Assembly (NCBI GenBank): GCA_900016675.1
Contig: LN483071.1
Span: forward strand, 804,479-868,478
Direction: 5' to 3'
Source of the DNA: Arthrobacter saudimassiliensis
GTDB lineage: Bacteria > Actinomycetota > Actinomycetes > Actinomycetales > Micrococcaceae
DNA length: 64,000 nucleotides
Both the position numbers and the translations under genes were made by a program. The notes under the pieces were generated by a model that saw nothing but the letters and a program-made list of their open reading frames with translations, did no database searches and was not told the DNA's origin. Of this stretch, positions 43,870-52,586 are shown piece after piece (the first letter of the stretch is position 1; each line of letters starts with the position of its first letter).

Positions 43870-45015
43870 CTAGGCCCAGGCCACCACCACCCGGGCGGCC
43901 TGGTCCGGCACGGTCACGTCCAGGCCGGTCAGCTCGCGGAAGCGGCGCAGCCGGTTCAGGATCGTATTGCGGTGGCAGTACAGGTCCGCCGCGGTCTGGC
44001 TGACGGAACCGGTGGCCAGGTACAGCTCCACGGTCTCCTTCAGGCGCTCCCGCTCGCTCAGCCGGGTTTGTCCCAGGGCATCATCCAGCGGACCGCGCAG
44101 GTCGACGCCGGCGTCCAGCAGCAGGTGGCTGGCCAGGCGCACCCATCCCCCCGAGAGGCTGACCGGCCCGCGGTCCCGTTCATCGAGCAGGCCGGCCAGG
44201 CGCCCCGCAGCGGCGGCGGCGCCGGGCACCGCCCGCAGGCCCGGCACCCGCGGAACCAGCCCGCACGGCAGGCGTTCCAGCCCGGGCAGCAGGCGGCCGG
44301 TCCCCGGGCCGGTCGGCGGAACCCAGAAAGCCGTCAGGAACTGTCCCTGCTGATGGGTGAACACGTCGCGCTCCGCGGCCCGGGCCGCGTCGACGGCGGC
44401 CCGCAGCCCGGCTGCGACCGGCGCCGCGGCGGTGACGACGGTAAAGGTGTCCTGCGCCCGCACGCCCAGGGCCTGCGCAATCGCGGCCAGCCCCTCCTCC
44501 GAGGGGGCCGCGTCGAACAGCCGGTCGATGAAGCCGCGGCGCACATCGGCCTCCTCCCGGGCCATGGCGATCCGCTCGGCCGAGTAGCTGAGATAGGTCT
44601 GCGTGGCGAAGTTGTCCACCACCTGCCAGACCCGCTCCACCCGACGGGTGAGCAGATCCGCGTCCTCCGGCGAGGAGATCTCCAGGAGGGCGTTCCAGAT
44701 GATCCCGAAGTCCAGGCGCACCGCCGCCGTCAGCGAATCCGGCGGAACCCGCTGGCGGGCACGCCGGGACCCCAGTTCCCGGGCCAGGTCCAGCAGTTCG
44801 GGCGCCGGGGAGCCGGTGGCCAGGCTGCTGAGCAGGCCGTGGAAGGTCTGCACCGCGGTGGCCCGGACCTCGTCGGAGCGGGCGAAGTCGGCGTAGTCCT
44901 CGATGCCGCCCAGCTGTCCGAGGAAGCGTTCGGTGAGCAGGTCCGACCGCCCGCTGAGCAGGACCAGCAGCTGCCGCCACCGCTCCTGCTCCTCCTGATG
45001 AAAGGCAGTGTGCAT
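43870..45015 (-). CDS. PucR-family transcriptional regulator
   Basis: A 381-residue regulator with a GGDEF-like middle part and a C-terminal PucR helix-turn-helix (GSVSQTAADLYCHRNTILNRLRRFRELTG). It is divergent from the MHS transporter operon and very likely controls it. The start at 45015 lies six bases after TAAAGT and inside a perfect palindrome, which suggests autoregulation. PucR proteins often respond to purine or amide-nitrogen metabolites. Confidence 0.88.
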   Translation of the reverse strand: MHTAFHQEEQERWRQLLVLLSGRSDLLTERFLGQLGGIEDYADFARSDEVRATAVQTFHGLLSSLATGSPAPELLDLARELGSRRARQRVPPDSLTAAVRLDFGIIWNALLEISSPEDADLLTRRVERVWQVVDNFATQTYLSYSAERIAMAREEADVRRGFIDRLFDAAPSEEGLAAIAQALGVRAQDTFTVVTAAAPVAAGLRAAVDAARAAERDVFTHQQGQFLTAFWVPPTGPGTGRLLPGLERLPCGLVPRVPGLRAVPGAAAAAGRLAGLLDERDRGPVSLSGGWVRLASHLLLDAGVDLRGPLDDALGQTRLSERERLKETVELYLATGSVSQTAADLYCHRNTILNRLRRFRELTGLDVTVPDQAARVVVAWA

Positions 45016-45024
45016 GTGCACACT
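45007..45024. promoter_or_regulatory. Palindrome over the pucR-type start codon
   Basis: AGTGTGCA-TG-TGCACACT, 8-bp perfect arms, covering the ATG of the regulator. It overlaps the end of the -10 box at 45022-45027, so binding here would block transcription. Confidence 0.55.
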
Positions 45025-45027
45025 TTA
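45022..45027 (-). promoter_or_regulatory. Candidate -10 box, leaderless pucR-type gene
   Basis: TAAAGT on the minus strand ends six bases before the ATG at 45015. Confidence 0.4.
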
Positions 45028-45139
45028 TTCGTTCGTTTCCGTGTTGTTTTACTCGGGAACCTGCGGTTTTCCACTGGCAGGATGAAAGCAGTCCCGGCGC
45101 GCTGTGATGTGCGCCACCCTGCGACCTTGGAGTTCCCCG

Positions 45140-46468
45140 ATGGCCCAGCCAAGCACCGCCGGCCCGGCACCCGCCGCGCCGGCGAAGATCAGCGAGAAGA
45201 CCGCGGGACAGGTGGCCTTCGCCGCCCTCGTCGGCACCGCCCTGGAGTGGTACGACTTCTTCCTGTTCACCACCGCTTCGGCCCTGGTGTTCAACGTGCA
45301 GTACTTCATCTCCGAGGACCCGGTCCAGGCCACCCTGTACTCATTCGGCACCCTCGCCGTCGGTTTCGTCGCCCGTCCCATCGGCGGGGTCATCTGCGGC
45401 ATGCTCGGGGACAAGTTCGGGCGCAAGAAAATCCTGATGATCACCATCGTCGGCATCGGCGTGGTGACCGGCCTCATCGGCCTGCTGCCCACCCATGCGA
45501 GCATCGGCGTCGCCGCCCCCGTGCTGCTGATCGTCCTGCGCATCCTGCAGGGCCTGGCCGTCGGCGGGGAATGGTCCGGCGCCGTCACCATCGCCGTGGA
45601 GAACGCCCCGCCCGCCAAGCGCGCCCGCTACGCCGCCATGCCGCAGATCGGTTCGCCGATCGGCACCCTGCTCTCGTCCGGCGGTTTCTTCCTCGTCGCC
45701 GCCCTGATCAGCGAGGACAACTTCGACTCCTGGGGCTGGCGCATTCCGTTCCTAGCCGCCATTCCGCTGCTGCTGGTGGCCCTGTGGATCCGCAGCCGGC
45801 TCAGCGAGTCCCCCCAATTCGAGGCGCTGATGGCCAGCGGCGAAACCGAGCACGCGCCGGTGCGCCGCACCTTCCTGGAATCCTGGCGGCAGATCCTCAT
45901 CGGCATGGCCTCCACCCTGCTGGGTGTGGGCGGCTTCTACCTGGTCACCACCTTCTCGGTGTACTACGGCACCTCCATCCTCGGCCTGCCGCAGGCCCTG
46001 ATGCTGCTGGCCACCCTGGTGGCCGCCGCCGTCGAGATTCCCATCCTCATCTGGGGCGGCCGGCTGGGCGAGAAGTTCGGCGCCAGCAGGGTGATCCTCT
46101 GGGGCGGCGCCGCCGCCGTCCTCGCGGCCTTCCCCGTGTTCCTGGCCGTGCAGAGCGGCGAACCGGTGCTCGTGGTGCTCGGCGTGACCGTGGGCGTGGC
46201 CTGCCTGTCGCTGCCGTACGCCGTCTCCGGCACCGCGCTCACCGGCCTGTTCCCCGCCAAGACCCGCTACACCGGCGTCGCGATCGCCTCCAACGCCGCC
46301 AGCGTGATCAGCGGCTTCGTGCCCATGGCCGCCACCGCCCTGCTCGCCGCGGCCTCCAACTCCATCGTGCCGATCGCCCTGCTGCTGATGGTGATCGCCG
46401 GGTTCACGGCGGTCTCCGGCCTGCTGATTCCGCGCTGGTCCGTGGTGGAGAAGGGCCTGCTGCGGTGA
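45140..46468 (+). CDS. MHS-family MFS transporter (ShiA/ProP-like)
   Basis: A 442-residue 12-helix transporter of the metabolite:H+ symporter group. It shows the family's TALEWYDFFLFTTASALVF start, the DKFGRKK loop, and RILQGLAVGGEWSGA in helix 4-5. It imports small organic acids or zwitterions. The start at 45140 is chosen for the GGAG eight bases upstream. Its stop overlaps the next gene's GTG (GTGA), so it opens a tight operon with a ThDP enzyme and two hydrolases. Confidence 0.92.
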   Translation: MAQPSTAGPAPAAPAKISEKTAGQVAFAALVGTALEWYDFFLFTTASALVFNVQYFISEDPVQATLYSFGTLAVGFVARPIGGVICGMLGDKFGRKKILMITIVGIGVVTGLIGLLPTHASIGVAAPVLLIVLRILQGLAVGGEWSGAVTIAVENAPPAKRARYAAMPQIGSPIGTLLSSGGFFLVAALISEDNFDSWGWRIPFLAAIPLLLVALWIRSRLSESPQFEALMASGETEHAPVRRTFLESWRQILIGMASTLLGVGGFYLVTTFSVYYGTSILGLPQALMLLATLVAAAVEIPILIWGGRLGEKFGASRVILWGGAAAVLAAFPVFLAVQSGEPVLVVLGVTVGVACLSLPYAVSGTALTGLFPAKTRYTGVAIASNAASVISGFVPMAATALLAAASNSIVPIALLLMVIAGFTAVSGLLIPRWSVVEKGLLR

Positions 46469-48129
46469 GCAGCGCAGCGGACACGGTCAGCGCCGGGCAC
46501 CTGCTGGTCGCCCAGCTGGAGGCCGCCGGCATCCCCCGGGTCTATGCGGTGCCGGGGGAAAGCTACCTGGACGTGCTCGACGGCCTGCACGCCTCCCCCA
46601 TCCGCACGGTGGTGGCCCGCCACGAGGGCGGGGCCGGCTTCATGGCCCTGGCCGAGGGCCGGCTCACCGACCGGCCCGGCGTCGCCATGGTCACCCGGGG
46701 CCCCGGGGCGGCCAACGCGTTCATCGCCGTGCACACCGCCTACCAGGACGCGACGCCGCTGGTGCTGTTCATCGGCCTGGTGCCGGTGGCGGACCGCGGC
46801 CGCGAATCCTTCCAGGAGTTCGACCCCGCCGCCTGGTTCGGCAGCACCGCCAAGAAGGTCCTGGTGCTGGAGGACCCGGCGGCGGCGGCACGGATCGTGG
46901 ACGAGGCACTGCACACCGCGGCGTCGGGCCGGCCCGGCCCCGTCGTCGTCGGGCTGCCGGAGGACCTGCTGGTGCGGCAGGTTCCGGCGCGGACCGTCCC
47001 GCCCCGGCCGGTGGCCGCCCCGGCACCCGACGACGCCGCCCTGGCCCGGCTGGCCGACCTGCTGCGCGCTTCCCGCCGGCCCCTGCTGGTGGCCGGCGGC
47101 GAGGGCTGGACGGCGCAGGCCGCCGACGCCGTCGCCGGCTGGGCCGCGGCCCGCGGAATTCCGGTGGCGACGGACTTCCGCGCCTTCGACTCCGTGCCGC
47201 ATGCCAGCGAGGCCTATGTGGGCGGGCTGGGCTACGGGCGGGCCGAGTCCACCGCCGCCTGCCTGGAACACGCCGACCTGCTGCTGTTCGTCGGCTGCGT
47301 CCGCTCCGACGTGCTCTCGGACGGGTATCGACTGGGCGGCTCGGCGGTGACCGTCGTGGTGAATCCCGATCCGGAGCTGCTCGGCCACGACGGCCGGGTG
47401 GATCTGCAGGTGACCGCGGGTCCGGCCTCGTTCGCGGCCGCCCTGCCGCGGCTCGACGCGCTGCCCGGCCCCGCTCCCGCCCACGAGGCGGACTGGCTCA
47501 AGTCCGCCCGCGCGGCCTGGGAAACCGCACGCATCCCGGCACCGGACACGGTCGGCGGCGTCGACCTGGGCCTGGCCATGGCCGCGGTCGAGGCCCGGAA
47601 GGAGCCGGACGCGATCCTGACCTTCGGTGCCGGCAACCACACCGGCTGGGCCGGGCGGTTCCTCAGCCTGAACGGACCGGATTCGCTGGTCGGGCCGCGC
47701 AACGGCGCGATGGGCGCCGGCATCCCGGCGGCAGTCGCCGCGTCCCTGGCCTACCCGGACCGGCAGGTGATCTCGGTGGCCGGAGACGGCTGCTTCCTGA
47801 TGAACGCGCAGGAGATCGCCACCGCCGTCGCGGCCGGCGCCAGATTCACCGCCATCGTGGTGGACAACGCCGGCTACGGCACCATCAAGGGCCACCAGGA
47901 GCAGGCCTATCCGGGCCGGCCCTCCGGCACCGACCTGGTGAACCCCGACTTCGCCGCCTGGGCACAGTCCTTCGGCGGCTACGGCGAACGCGTGGAACAC
48001 ACCGGCGACTTCCCCGCCGCCTTCGAACGTGCCGCGGCCAGCGGCCGCCCGGCGGTGCTGCACGTCATCCAGGACCCGGCGGTCCGCACCCCGCTCAGCC
48101 AGAGCATCCCCGAGGAAAGGCCCCTGTGA
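46465..48129 (+). CDS. ThDP-dependent decarboxylase/acetolactate synthase-like enzyme
   Basis: A 554-residue thiamine-diphosphate enzyme. Conserved Glu54 (ARHEGGAGFMA) and the cofactor motif from GDGCFLMNAQE to DNAGYG are present. The family includes acetolactate synthases, benzoylformate decarboxylase and 2-keto acid decarboxylases; which one applies cannot be read here. It starts at GTG 46465, overlapping the transporter stop, and its end overlaps the next start by four bases. The reading frame is open far upstream, but only in antisense-like sequence, so it is not a fusion. Confidence 0.88.
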   Translation: MSSAADTVSAGHLLVAQLEAAGIPRVYAVPGESYLDVLDGLHASPIRTVVARHEGGAGFMALAEGRLTDRPGVAMVTRGPGAANAFIAVHTAYQDATPLVLFIGLVPVADRGRESFQEFDPAAWFGSTAKKVLVLEDPAAAARIVDEALHTAASGRPGPVVVGLPEDLLVRQVPARTVPPRPVAAPAPDDAALARLADLLRASRRPLLVAGGEGWTAQAADAVAGWAAARGIPVATDFRAFDSVPHASEAYVGGLGYGRAESTAACLEHADLLLFVGCVRSDVLSDGYRLGGSAVTVVVNPDPELLGHDGRVDLQVTAGPASFAAALPRLDALPGPAPAHEADWLKSARAAWETARIPAPDTVGGVDLGLAMAAVEARKEPDAILTFGAGNHTGWAGRFLSLNGPDSLVGPRNGAMGAGIPAAVAASLAYPDRQVISVAGDGCFLMNAQEIATAVAAGARFTAIVVDNAGYGTIKGHQEQAYPGRPSGTDLVNPDFAAWAQSFGGYGERVEHTGDFPAAFERAAASGRPAVLHVIQDPAVRTPLSQSIPEERPL

Positions 48130-49769
48130 AACTCGACCTGCTGATCCGCAACGCCCGCATCATCACGATGGACACGGCACGGCCCGCGGCGGCCGCCGTC
48201 GGCGTCCTGAACGGGCGGATCGTGGGGCTCGACGCCGACGTCGCGCACCTGCCCGCCGCCGAGACGGTGGACCTGGGCGGGGCGGTGCTGACGCCGGGCT
48301 TCAACGACACGCACTGCCACACCACCTGGTTCGGCCTCGGGCTGGCCGAAACCGACGTGTCCGGCGCCGCCGACATGGAGGAGCTGTACACCCTGCTCGA
48401 AACGGCCGCGGCGCAGCCGGACACCACCGGCACCGGCTGGGTGATGGGCACCGGCTTCAACCAGGTGGACCACGGCGGCCGCTTCCCCGACATCCGGGTG
48501 CTGGACCGGATCTGCGCCGGCCGGCCGCTGTACCTGCGGCACAACTCCGGACACATGGCGGTGGCCAACACCGCCGCGCTGCGGCTGGCCGGCGCGGACG
48601 CCCCGGACTTCCCGGACCCCGCGGGCGGGCGGGTGGTCCGCCACCCCGACGGCACGCCCACCGGGCTGCTGCAGGAGACCGCGCAGCGGCTGGTCCAGGA
48701 CCTGGTGCAGCCCTACCCGCTCGCCGCCATCGAGGCGGCGCTGGACCGCGGCACCGCCCGTTACGCCCGCGAAGGCATCACCAGCTTCACGGAGGCCGGC
48801 ATCGGCGGCGGCTGGATCGGCCACTCCCCGCTGGAGCTGGCCGCCTACACGGCCGCGCTGCGGGACGGCCGGCTGCATGCCCGCGCCCAGGTCATGCCCG
48901 CCCTCGACGCGCTGCACCAGCTCACCGGCCACGCCGACGACGACGCCGGGCTGGGCCTGGACCTGGGCATTGTCACCGGGTTCGGCTGCGACCGGCTGTC
49001 CCTGGGCCCGGCGAAGGTCTTCACCGACGGGTCGCTGATCAGCGAAACCGCCGCCGTGGCCGAGCCGTACTGCGGCCACGACCACGGCACGAACACCGGC
49101 TACTTCCAGGACGACCCGGAGCAGATGCGCTCCCGGATCCTCTCCGCCTACCGTTCCGGCTGGTCGATTGCCGCCCACGCCATCGGGGACCGCGCCGTCG
49201 ACTTCGCCCTGGACGTGCTCACCGAATGCCAGCGCACCTACGGACGGCGGGCCGTGCCCAACCGGATCGAGCACGCCTCCATCACCCGGGACGAGCACCT
49301 GCCGAAACTGGCGGCCGCCGGAATCGCGGTCACCCCGCAGGCCGGGTTCTTCGCCACCCTCGGCGACGCCATGACCGCGTCCCTGGGCCCGGACCGGGCG
49401 CGCCTGGCCTACCGCGGACGGTCCTTCGTCGACGCCGGGGTGCTGCTGGCCGGCAGCTCGGACCGCCCCGTGGCCGACGGCAACGTGATGCGCTGCCTGC
49501 AGGCCTTCGTGGACCGGCGCAGCGGCAGCGGCGACGTCTTCGGCGGCCCCGACGAAGGCCTCACCCCGTACCAGGCCCTGGCCGCCTACACGGTCAACGC
49601 CGCGGAAGCCACCGGACGGCGGGGCAGCCTCGGCAGCATCACCCCCGGCCTCCTGGCGGACTTCGCCGTGCTCTCCGATTCGCCCCTCGACGTGCCCACG
49701 GACGAGATCGGCGACATTCAGGTCCGCGCCACCATTCTGGGCGGCGAATTCACCCACAACGCCCTCTGA
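48126..49769 (+). CDS. Amidohydrolase family protein (YtcJ/amidohydrolase 3-like)
   Basis: A 547-residue metal-dependent hydrolase of the amidohydrolase superfamily. It has the early NDTHCHTTWF (HxH metal site), a mid-chain Lys or Thr region, HAIGDRAVDFAL, RIEHASI, and the closing GSSDRPVADGN with the metal Asp. The substrate is likely an amide or imine bond in a small molecule. Its ATG overlaps the ThDP gene end by four bases (ATGTGA-type coupling). Confidence 0.9.
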   Translation: MKLDLLIRNARIITMDTARPAAAAVGVLNGRIVGLDADVAHLPAAETVDLGGAVLTPGFNDTHCHTTWFGLGLAETDVSGAADMEELYTLLETAAAQPDTTGTGWVMGTGFNQVDHGGRFPDIRVLDRICAGRPLYLRHNSGHMAVANTAALRLAGADAPDFPDPAGGRVVRHPDGTPTGLLQETAQRLVQDLVQPYPLAAIEAALDRGTARYAREGITSFTEAGIGGGWIGHSPLELAAYTAALRDGRLHARAQVMPALDALHQLTGHADDDAGLGLDLGIVTGFGCDRLSLGPAKVFTDGSLISETAAVAEPYCGHDHGTNTGYFQDDPEQMRSRILSAYRSGWSIAAHAIGDRAVDFALDVLTECQRTYGRRAVPNRIEHASITRDEHLPKLAAAGIAVTPQAGFFATLGDAMTASLGPDRARLAYRGRSFVDAGVLLAGSSDRPVADGNVMRCLQAFVDRRSGSGDVFGGPDEGLTPYQALAAYTVNAAEATGRRGSLGSITPGLLADFAVLSDSPLDVPTDEIGDIQVRATILGGEFTHNAL

Positions 49770-49795
49770 TCCCTTCCCCCGACAGGAGAACCGCC

Positions 49796-51043
49796 GTGCC
49801 CGGCACCGCCCCCACTGATGAGTTGTTCCTCGCCCATTTCGCCGAGCTCAGCCGCTTCGGCGCCACCGAACGCGGCGGCGTCGACCGCCAGGCCGGCACG
49901 CCCGCCGACGGCGAGCAGCGCCGCTGGCTCGCGCAGCTGCTTGCCGCCGAAGGCTTCGACGTGCAGTACGACCGCGTCGGCAACCAGTTCGCGCTGCTTG
50001 AGCTGGTACCCGGCGCGCCCTACGTCCTGACCGGCTCGCACCTGGATTCGCAGCCCACCGCCGGCCGGTTCGACGGCGCGTACGGTGTGCTGGCCTCGGC
50101 CCATGCCTGCCTGCGGCTCGCCGCGGAGTTCGCCGCCGCCGGCACCCGGCCGCGGTTCAACCTCGCGGTGGTGAACTGGTTCAACGAGGAGGGCTCCCGG
50201 TTCAAGCCGTCCATGCTGGGCAGCAGCGTCTTCACCGGCAAGCTGGACGCCGGGACGGCGCTGGCGGTCCGGGACGGGCAGGGGGTCACGGTGCGCGAGG
50301 CCCTGGAGTCCATCGGCTGCCTGGGGGACGGCGAAGGCCCGTCGGCGGCGTTCTGCGCGGAGATCCACATCGAGCAGGGCCGCAGCCTGGAACGGGACGG
50401 CATCACCATCGGCCTGGTGGACTCGAACTGGGCGGTGAACAAGTACGAGTTCGTGGTGCACGGCGAGCAGGCGCACACGGGCTCCACCGTGATCGCGGAC
50501 CGGCACGATGCGCTGCTGGGCGCCTCGATGCTGGTGGTCGCTGCCCGGGAGGCGGCGGACCGCTACCCCGGGCAGGTCATCACCTCGGTCGGCCAGCTGA
50601 GCGTGTACCCCAACTCCCCGGTGGTGGTGCCCAGCCGGGTGGAGCTGGTGCTGGACCTGCGCAGCGCGCAGATGCCGCTGCTGGCCGAAGCCGACGCCTG
50701 GCTGCATGAGCGGATCGCCGCGATCGAGGCGGCCGCCTCGGTCACCATCGAGCAGCGCATGTCCCACGGCTGGCCCGTGACCCCCTATCAGCCGGAGGGC
50801 GTGGAGCTGGCGGCCAAGGTGGCGGCGGACCTGGGCCTGCCGGCCCGCCCGGTAAGCACCCTGGCCGGGCACGACTCCACGAACCTCAAGGACGTGGTGC
50901 CCACGGTCATGCTGTTCGTGCCCAGCGTCGAGGGGATCTCCCACAACGAACGCGAGCTGACCAGCGACGCCGACATGCTGGCCGGCGTCGCCGTGCTGAC
51001 CGAAGTGGTGCGCCGCCTCGCGCTGGGGGCCCTTGCGGAGTAG
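49796..51043 (+). CDS. M20 hydrolase, N-carbamoyl-L-amino acid/allantoate amidohydrolase-like
   Basis: A 415-residue zinc hydrolase of the HyuC/AllC group. Metal and catalytic motifs are visible: TGSHLDSQPTAGRFDGAYG, FNEEGSRFKPSMLGS with catalytic Glu, EIHIEQGRSLE, and GHDSTNL. It would remove a carbamoyl group to give an amino acid, CO2 and ammonia. It starts at GTG 49796 with ACAGGAG upstream and is the last gene of the PucR-linked operon. Confidence 0.9.
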   Translation: MPGTAPTDELFLAHFAELSRFGATERGGVDRQAGTPADGEQRRWLAQLLAAEGFDVQYDRVGNQFALLELVPGAPYVLTGSHLDSQPTAGRFDGAYGVLASAHACLRLAAEFAAAGTRPRFNLAVVNWFNEEGSRFKPSMLGSSVFTGKLDAGTALAVRDGQGVTVREALESIGCLGDGEGPSAAFCAEIHIEQGRSLERDGITIGLVDSNWAVNKYEFVVHGEQAHTGSTVIADRHDALLGASMLVVAAREAADRYPGQVITSVGQLSVYPNSPVVVPSRVELVLDLRSAQMPLLAEADAWLHERIAAIEAAASVTIEQRMSHGWPVTPYQPEGVELAAKVAADLGLPARPVSTLAGHDSTNLKDVVPTVMLFVPSVEGISHNERELTSDADMLAGVAVLTEVVRRLALGALAE

Positions 51044-51064
51044 ACCGCGGCGCCGGCCGCTGCC

Positions 51065-51070
51065 TATCCT
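51065..51070 (+). promoter_or_regulatory. Candidate -10 box, leaderless start of the reductase-like gene
   Basis: TATCCT ends six bases before the ATG at 51077. Confidence 0.35.
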
Positions 51071-51076
51071 GCCTGC

Positions 51077-51619
51077 ATGCCCAAGACCATCTACTACGTG
51101 GCGTGCTCGCTGGACGGGTTCATCGCCACCGAGGACGACAGCCTCGACTGGCTGCTCTCGTTCGGTTTCGACGCCTTCCAGCAGGAATATGACCGGTTCC
51201 TGTCCGGCGTCGGGGCGCTGGTGATGGGCTCGGGCACCTACGAGTGGATCCGCCGCGAGGAACCGGACACCTGGGCCTACGGTTCGCTGCCGTGCTGGGT
51301 GATGACCAGCCGCCCCCTCGATCCTCCGCCGGGGGCTCCCGTCCGGTCTGCGGCCGGCGACGTGCGCGACATCGCCCGCGCGGCCCGGGACGCGGCGCAG
51401 GGAGGCAACGTCTGGGTGGTCGGCGGCGGCAACGTCGCGGCCCAGTTCCAGGAGGCCGGGCTGCTGGACGAGCTGCGCATCACCTACATGCCGGTGGCGC
51501 TGGGCAGCGGCCGGCGGCTGCTGCCGGTCGCCGGGCCGACGGATCGGTTCACGCTGGCCGCCACGACCGCGTTCGACGGCGGCGCCGTCGAACTGCGCTA
51601 CACCCGGGCGGACCGTTAG
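51077..51619 (+). CDS. Dihydrofolate reductase-family (RibD C-terminal) protein
   Basis: A 180-residue protein with the RibD-C/DHFR-like fold: YVACSLDGFIATEDDSLDWL at the start, VMGSGTYEWI, WVVGGGNVAAQFQEAGLLDELRI for the NADPH-binding loop, and a short C-terminus. It likely reduces a pteridine-like or unknown compound with NADPH; true folate-type activity is uncertain. It ends at the first base pair of a terminator hairpin. Confidence 0.88.
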   Translation: MPKTIYYVACSLDGFIATEDDSLDWLLSFGFDAFQQEYDRFLSGVGALVMGSGTYEWIRREEPDTWAYGSLPCWVMTSRPLDPPPGAPVRSAAGDVRDIARAARDAAQGGNVWVVGGGNVAAQFQEAGLLDELRITYMPVALGSGRRLLPVAGPTDRFTLAATTAFDGGAVELRYTRADR

Positions 51620-51641
51620 CGGCCCGCCCTCCCGGGCCGCT
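51618..51641. terminator. Hairpin at the stop of the reductase-like gene
   Basis: Perfect 9-bp arms AGCGGCCCG and CGGGCCGCT around CCCTCC, followed by an A-rich stretch. It overlaps the TAG stop. Confidence 0.55.
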
Positions 51642-51723
51642 GAACACAAAAAACAATTCCCCCCGATGCCTGTAGGATTTACGCCAGCGTAACTTCCGAT
51701 AACCACTGACAGGCGGCCGGCCC

Positions 51724-52539
51724 ATGGGTCCTGATATCCGTGCACGCAACAACGTAAGAATCCTCGGGCGGGAAGACGGGCCGACGGTATTGTTCGGCCA
51801 CGGCTTCGGCTGCGACCAGGGCATGTGGCAGCGGGTGCTGCCGCGCTTCATCGACGATTACCGGGTGGTGCTCTTTGACTACGTCGGATCCGGCAACTCC
51901 GACCTCGATGCCTATGATCCGGCGCGGTACTCCACCCTGGACGGCTACGTCGAAGACGTGCTGGAGATCTGCGCCGAGCTCGGCGGCGGTCCGCTGACTT
52001 TCGTCGGCCACAGCGTCAGCGCAATGGTCGCGGTCGCCGCCGCCGCGAAAAACCCCTCCTATTTCGAGAGCATTATCCTGCTGGCGCCCTCGCCGAGCTA
52101 TCTGGATTATCCCGGGGACGGTTATCAGGGCGGTTTCTCCCAGGCGGACCTCGACGAATTGCTGGTGGCCCTCGATTCCAATTACTTCGTCTGGGCCAAC
52201 TCCATGGCCCCGATGATCATGGGTAATCCCTCCCAGCCGGAGCTGCACAGCGAACTGGCCGGAAGCTTCTGCCGCGTCAATCCCACCGTGGCCCGCGACT
52301 TTGCCCGGGTCGCCTTCCTCTCCGATGTGCGCCACCTGCTCGCGGATGTGAAGGTGCCGGCGCTGATCCTGCAGGCCTCCAATGACGCTCTGGTGCCCCC
52401 GCATGTGGGCACCTACCTGCTGGAGCGCCTGCCCGAAGGAACCCTGCGGGTGATGAAGGCCGAAGGCCACCTGCCCCACGTCAGTGCCCCGGCCGAGACG
52501 GCGGACCTCATCCTCGACTACCTACGGCAGCCGGCCTGA
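51724..52539 (+). CDS. Alpha/beta hydrolase, RsbQ-like (signal receptor type)
   Basis: A 271-residue hydrolase close to Bacillus RsbQ and to the plant strigolactone/karrikin receptors D14/KAI2. The catalytic triad is at the family's positions: Ser97 in VGHSVSAM, Asp221 in ASNDALVPP and His249 in EGHLPHVSAP. The N-terminal NNVRILGREDGPTVLFGHGFGCDQ is a strong RsbQ signature. In Bacillus, RsbQ activates the PAS phosphatase RsbP in energy stress. Here the next gene, 47 bases downstream, encodes a PAS histidine kinase instead. Confidence 0.92.
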   Translation: MGPDIRARNNVRILGREDGPTVLFGHGFGCDQGMWQRVLPRFIDDYRVVLFDYVGSGNSDLDAYDPARYSTLDGYVEDVLEICAELGGGPLTFVGHSVSAMVAVAAAAKNPSYFESIILLAPSPSYLDYPGDGYQGGFSQADLDELLVALDSNYFVWANSMAPMIMGNPSQPELHSELAGSFCRVNPTVARDFARVAFLSDVRHLLADVKVPALILQASNDALVPPHVGTYLLERLPEGTLRVMKAEGHLPHVSAPAETADLILDYLRQPA

Positions 52540-52586
52540 TCCTCCCCGCCGTTCCATCCCGCCCGTCCTCGCACCGAAAGACGCCC

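Noticed and set aside
43837..48129. A continuous plus-strand frame of about 1,430 codons ending with the ThDP enzyme
   Set aside because: Only the part from 46465 resembles a protein. The upstream part is antisense to the AhpD-like and PucR genes and out of frame with the transporter, and its composition is Arg/Gly/Gln-rich, typical of shadow frames in high-GC DNA.
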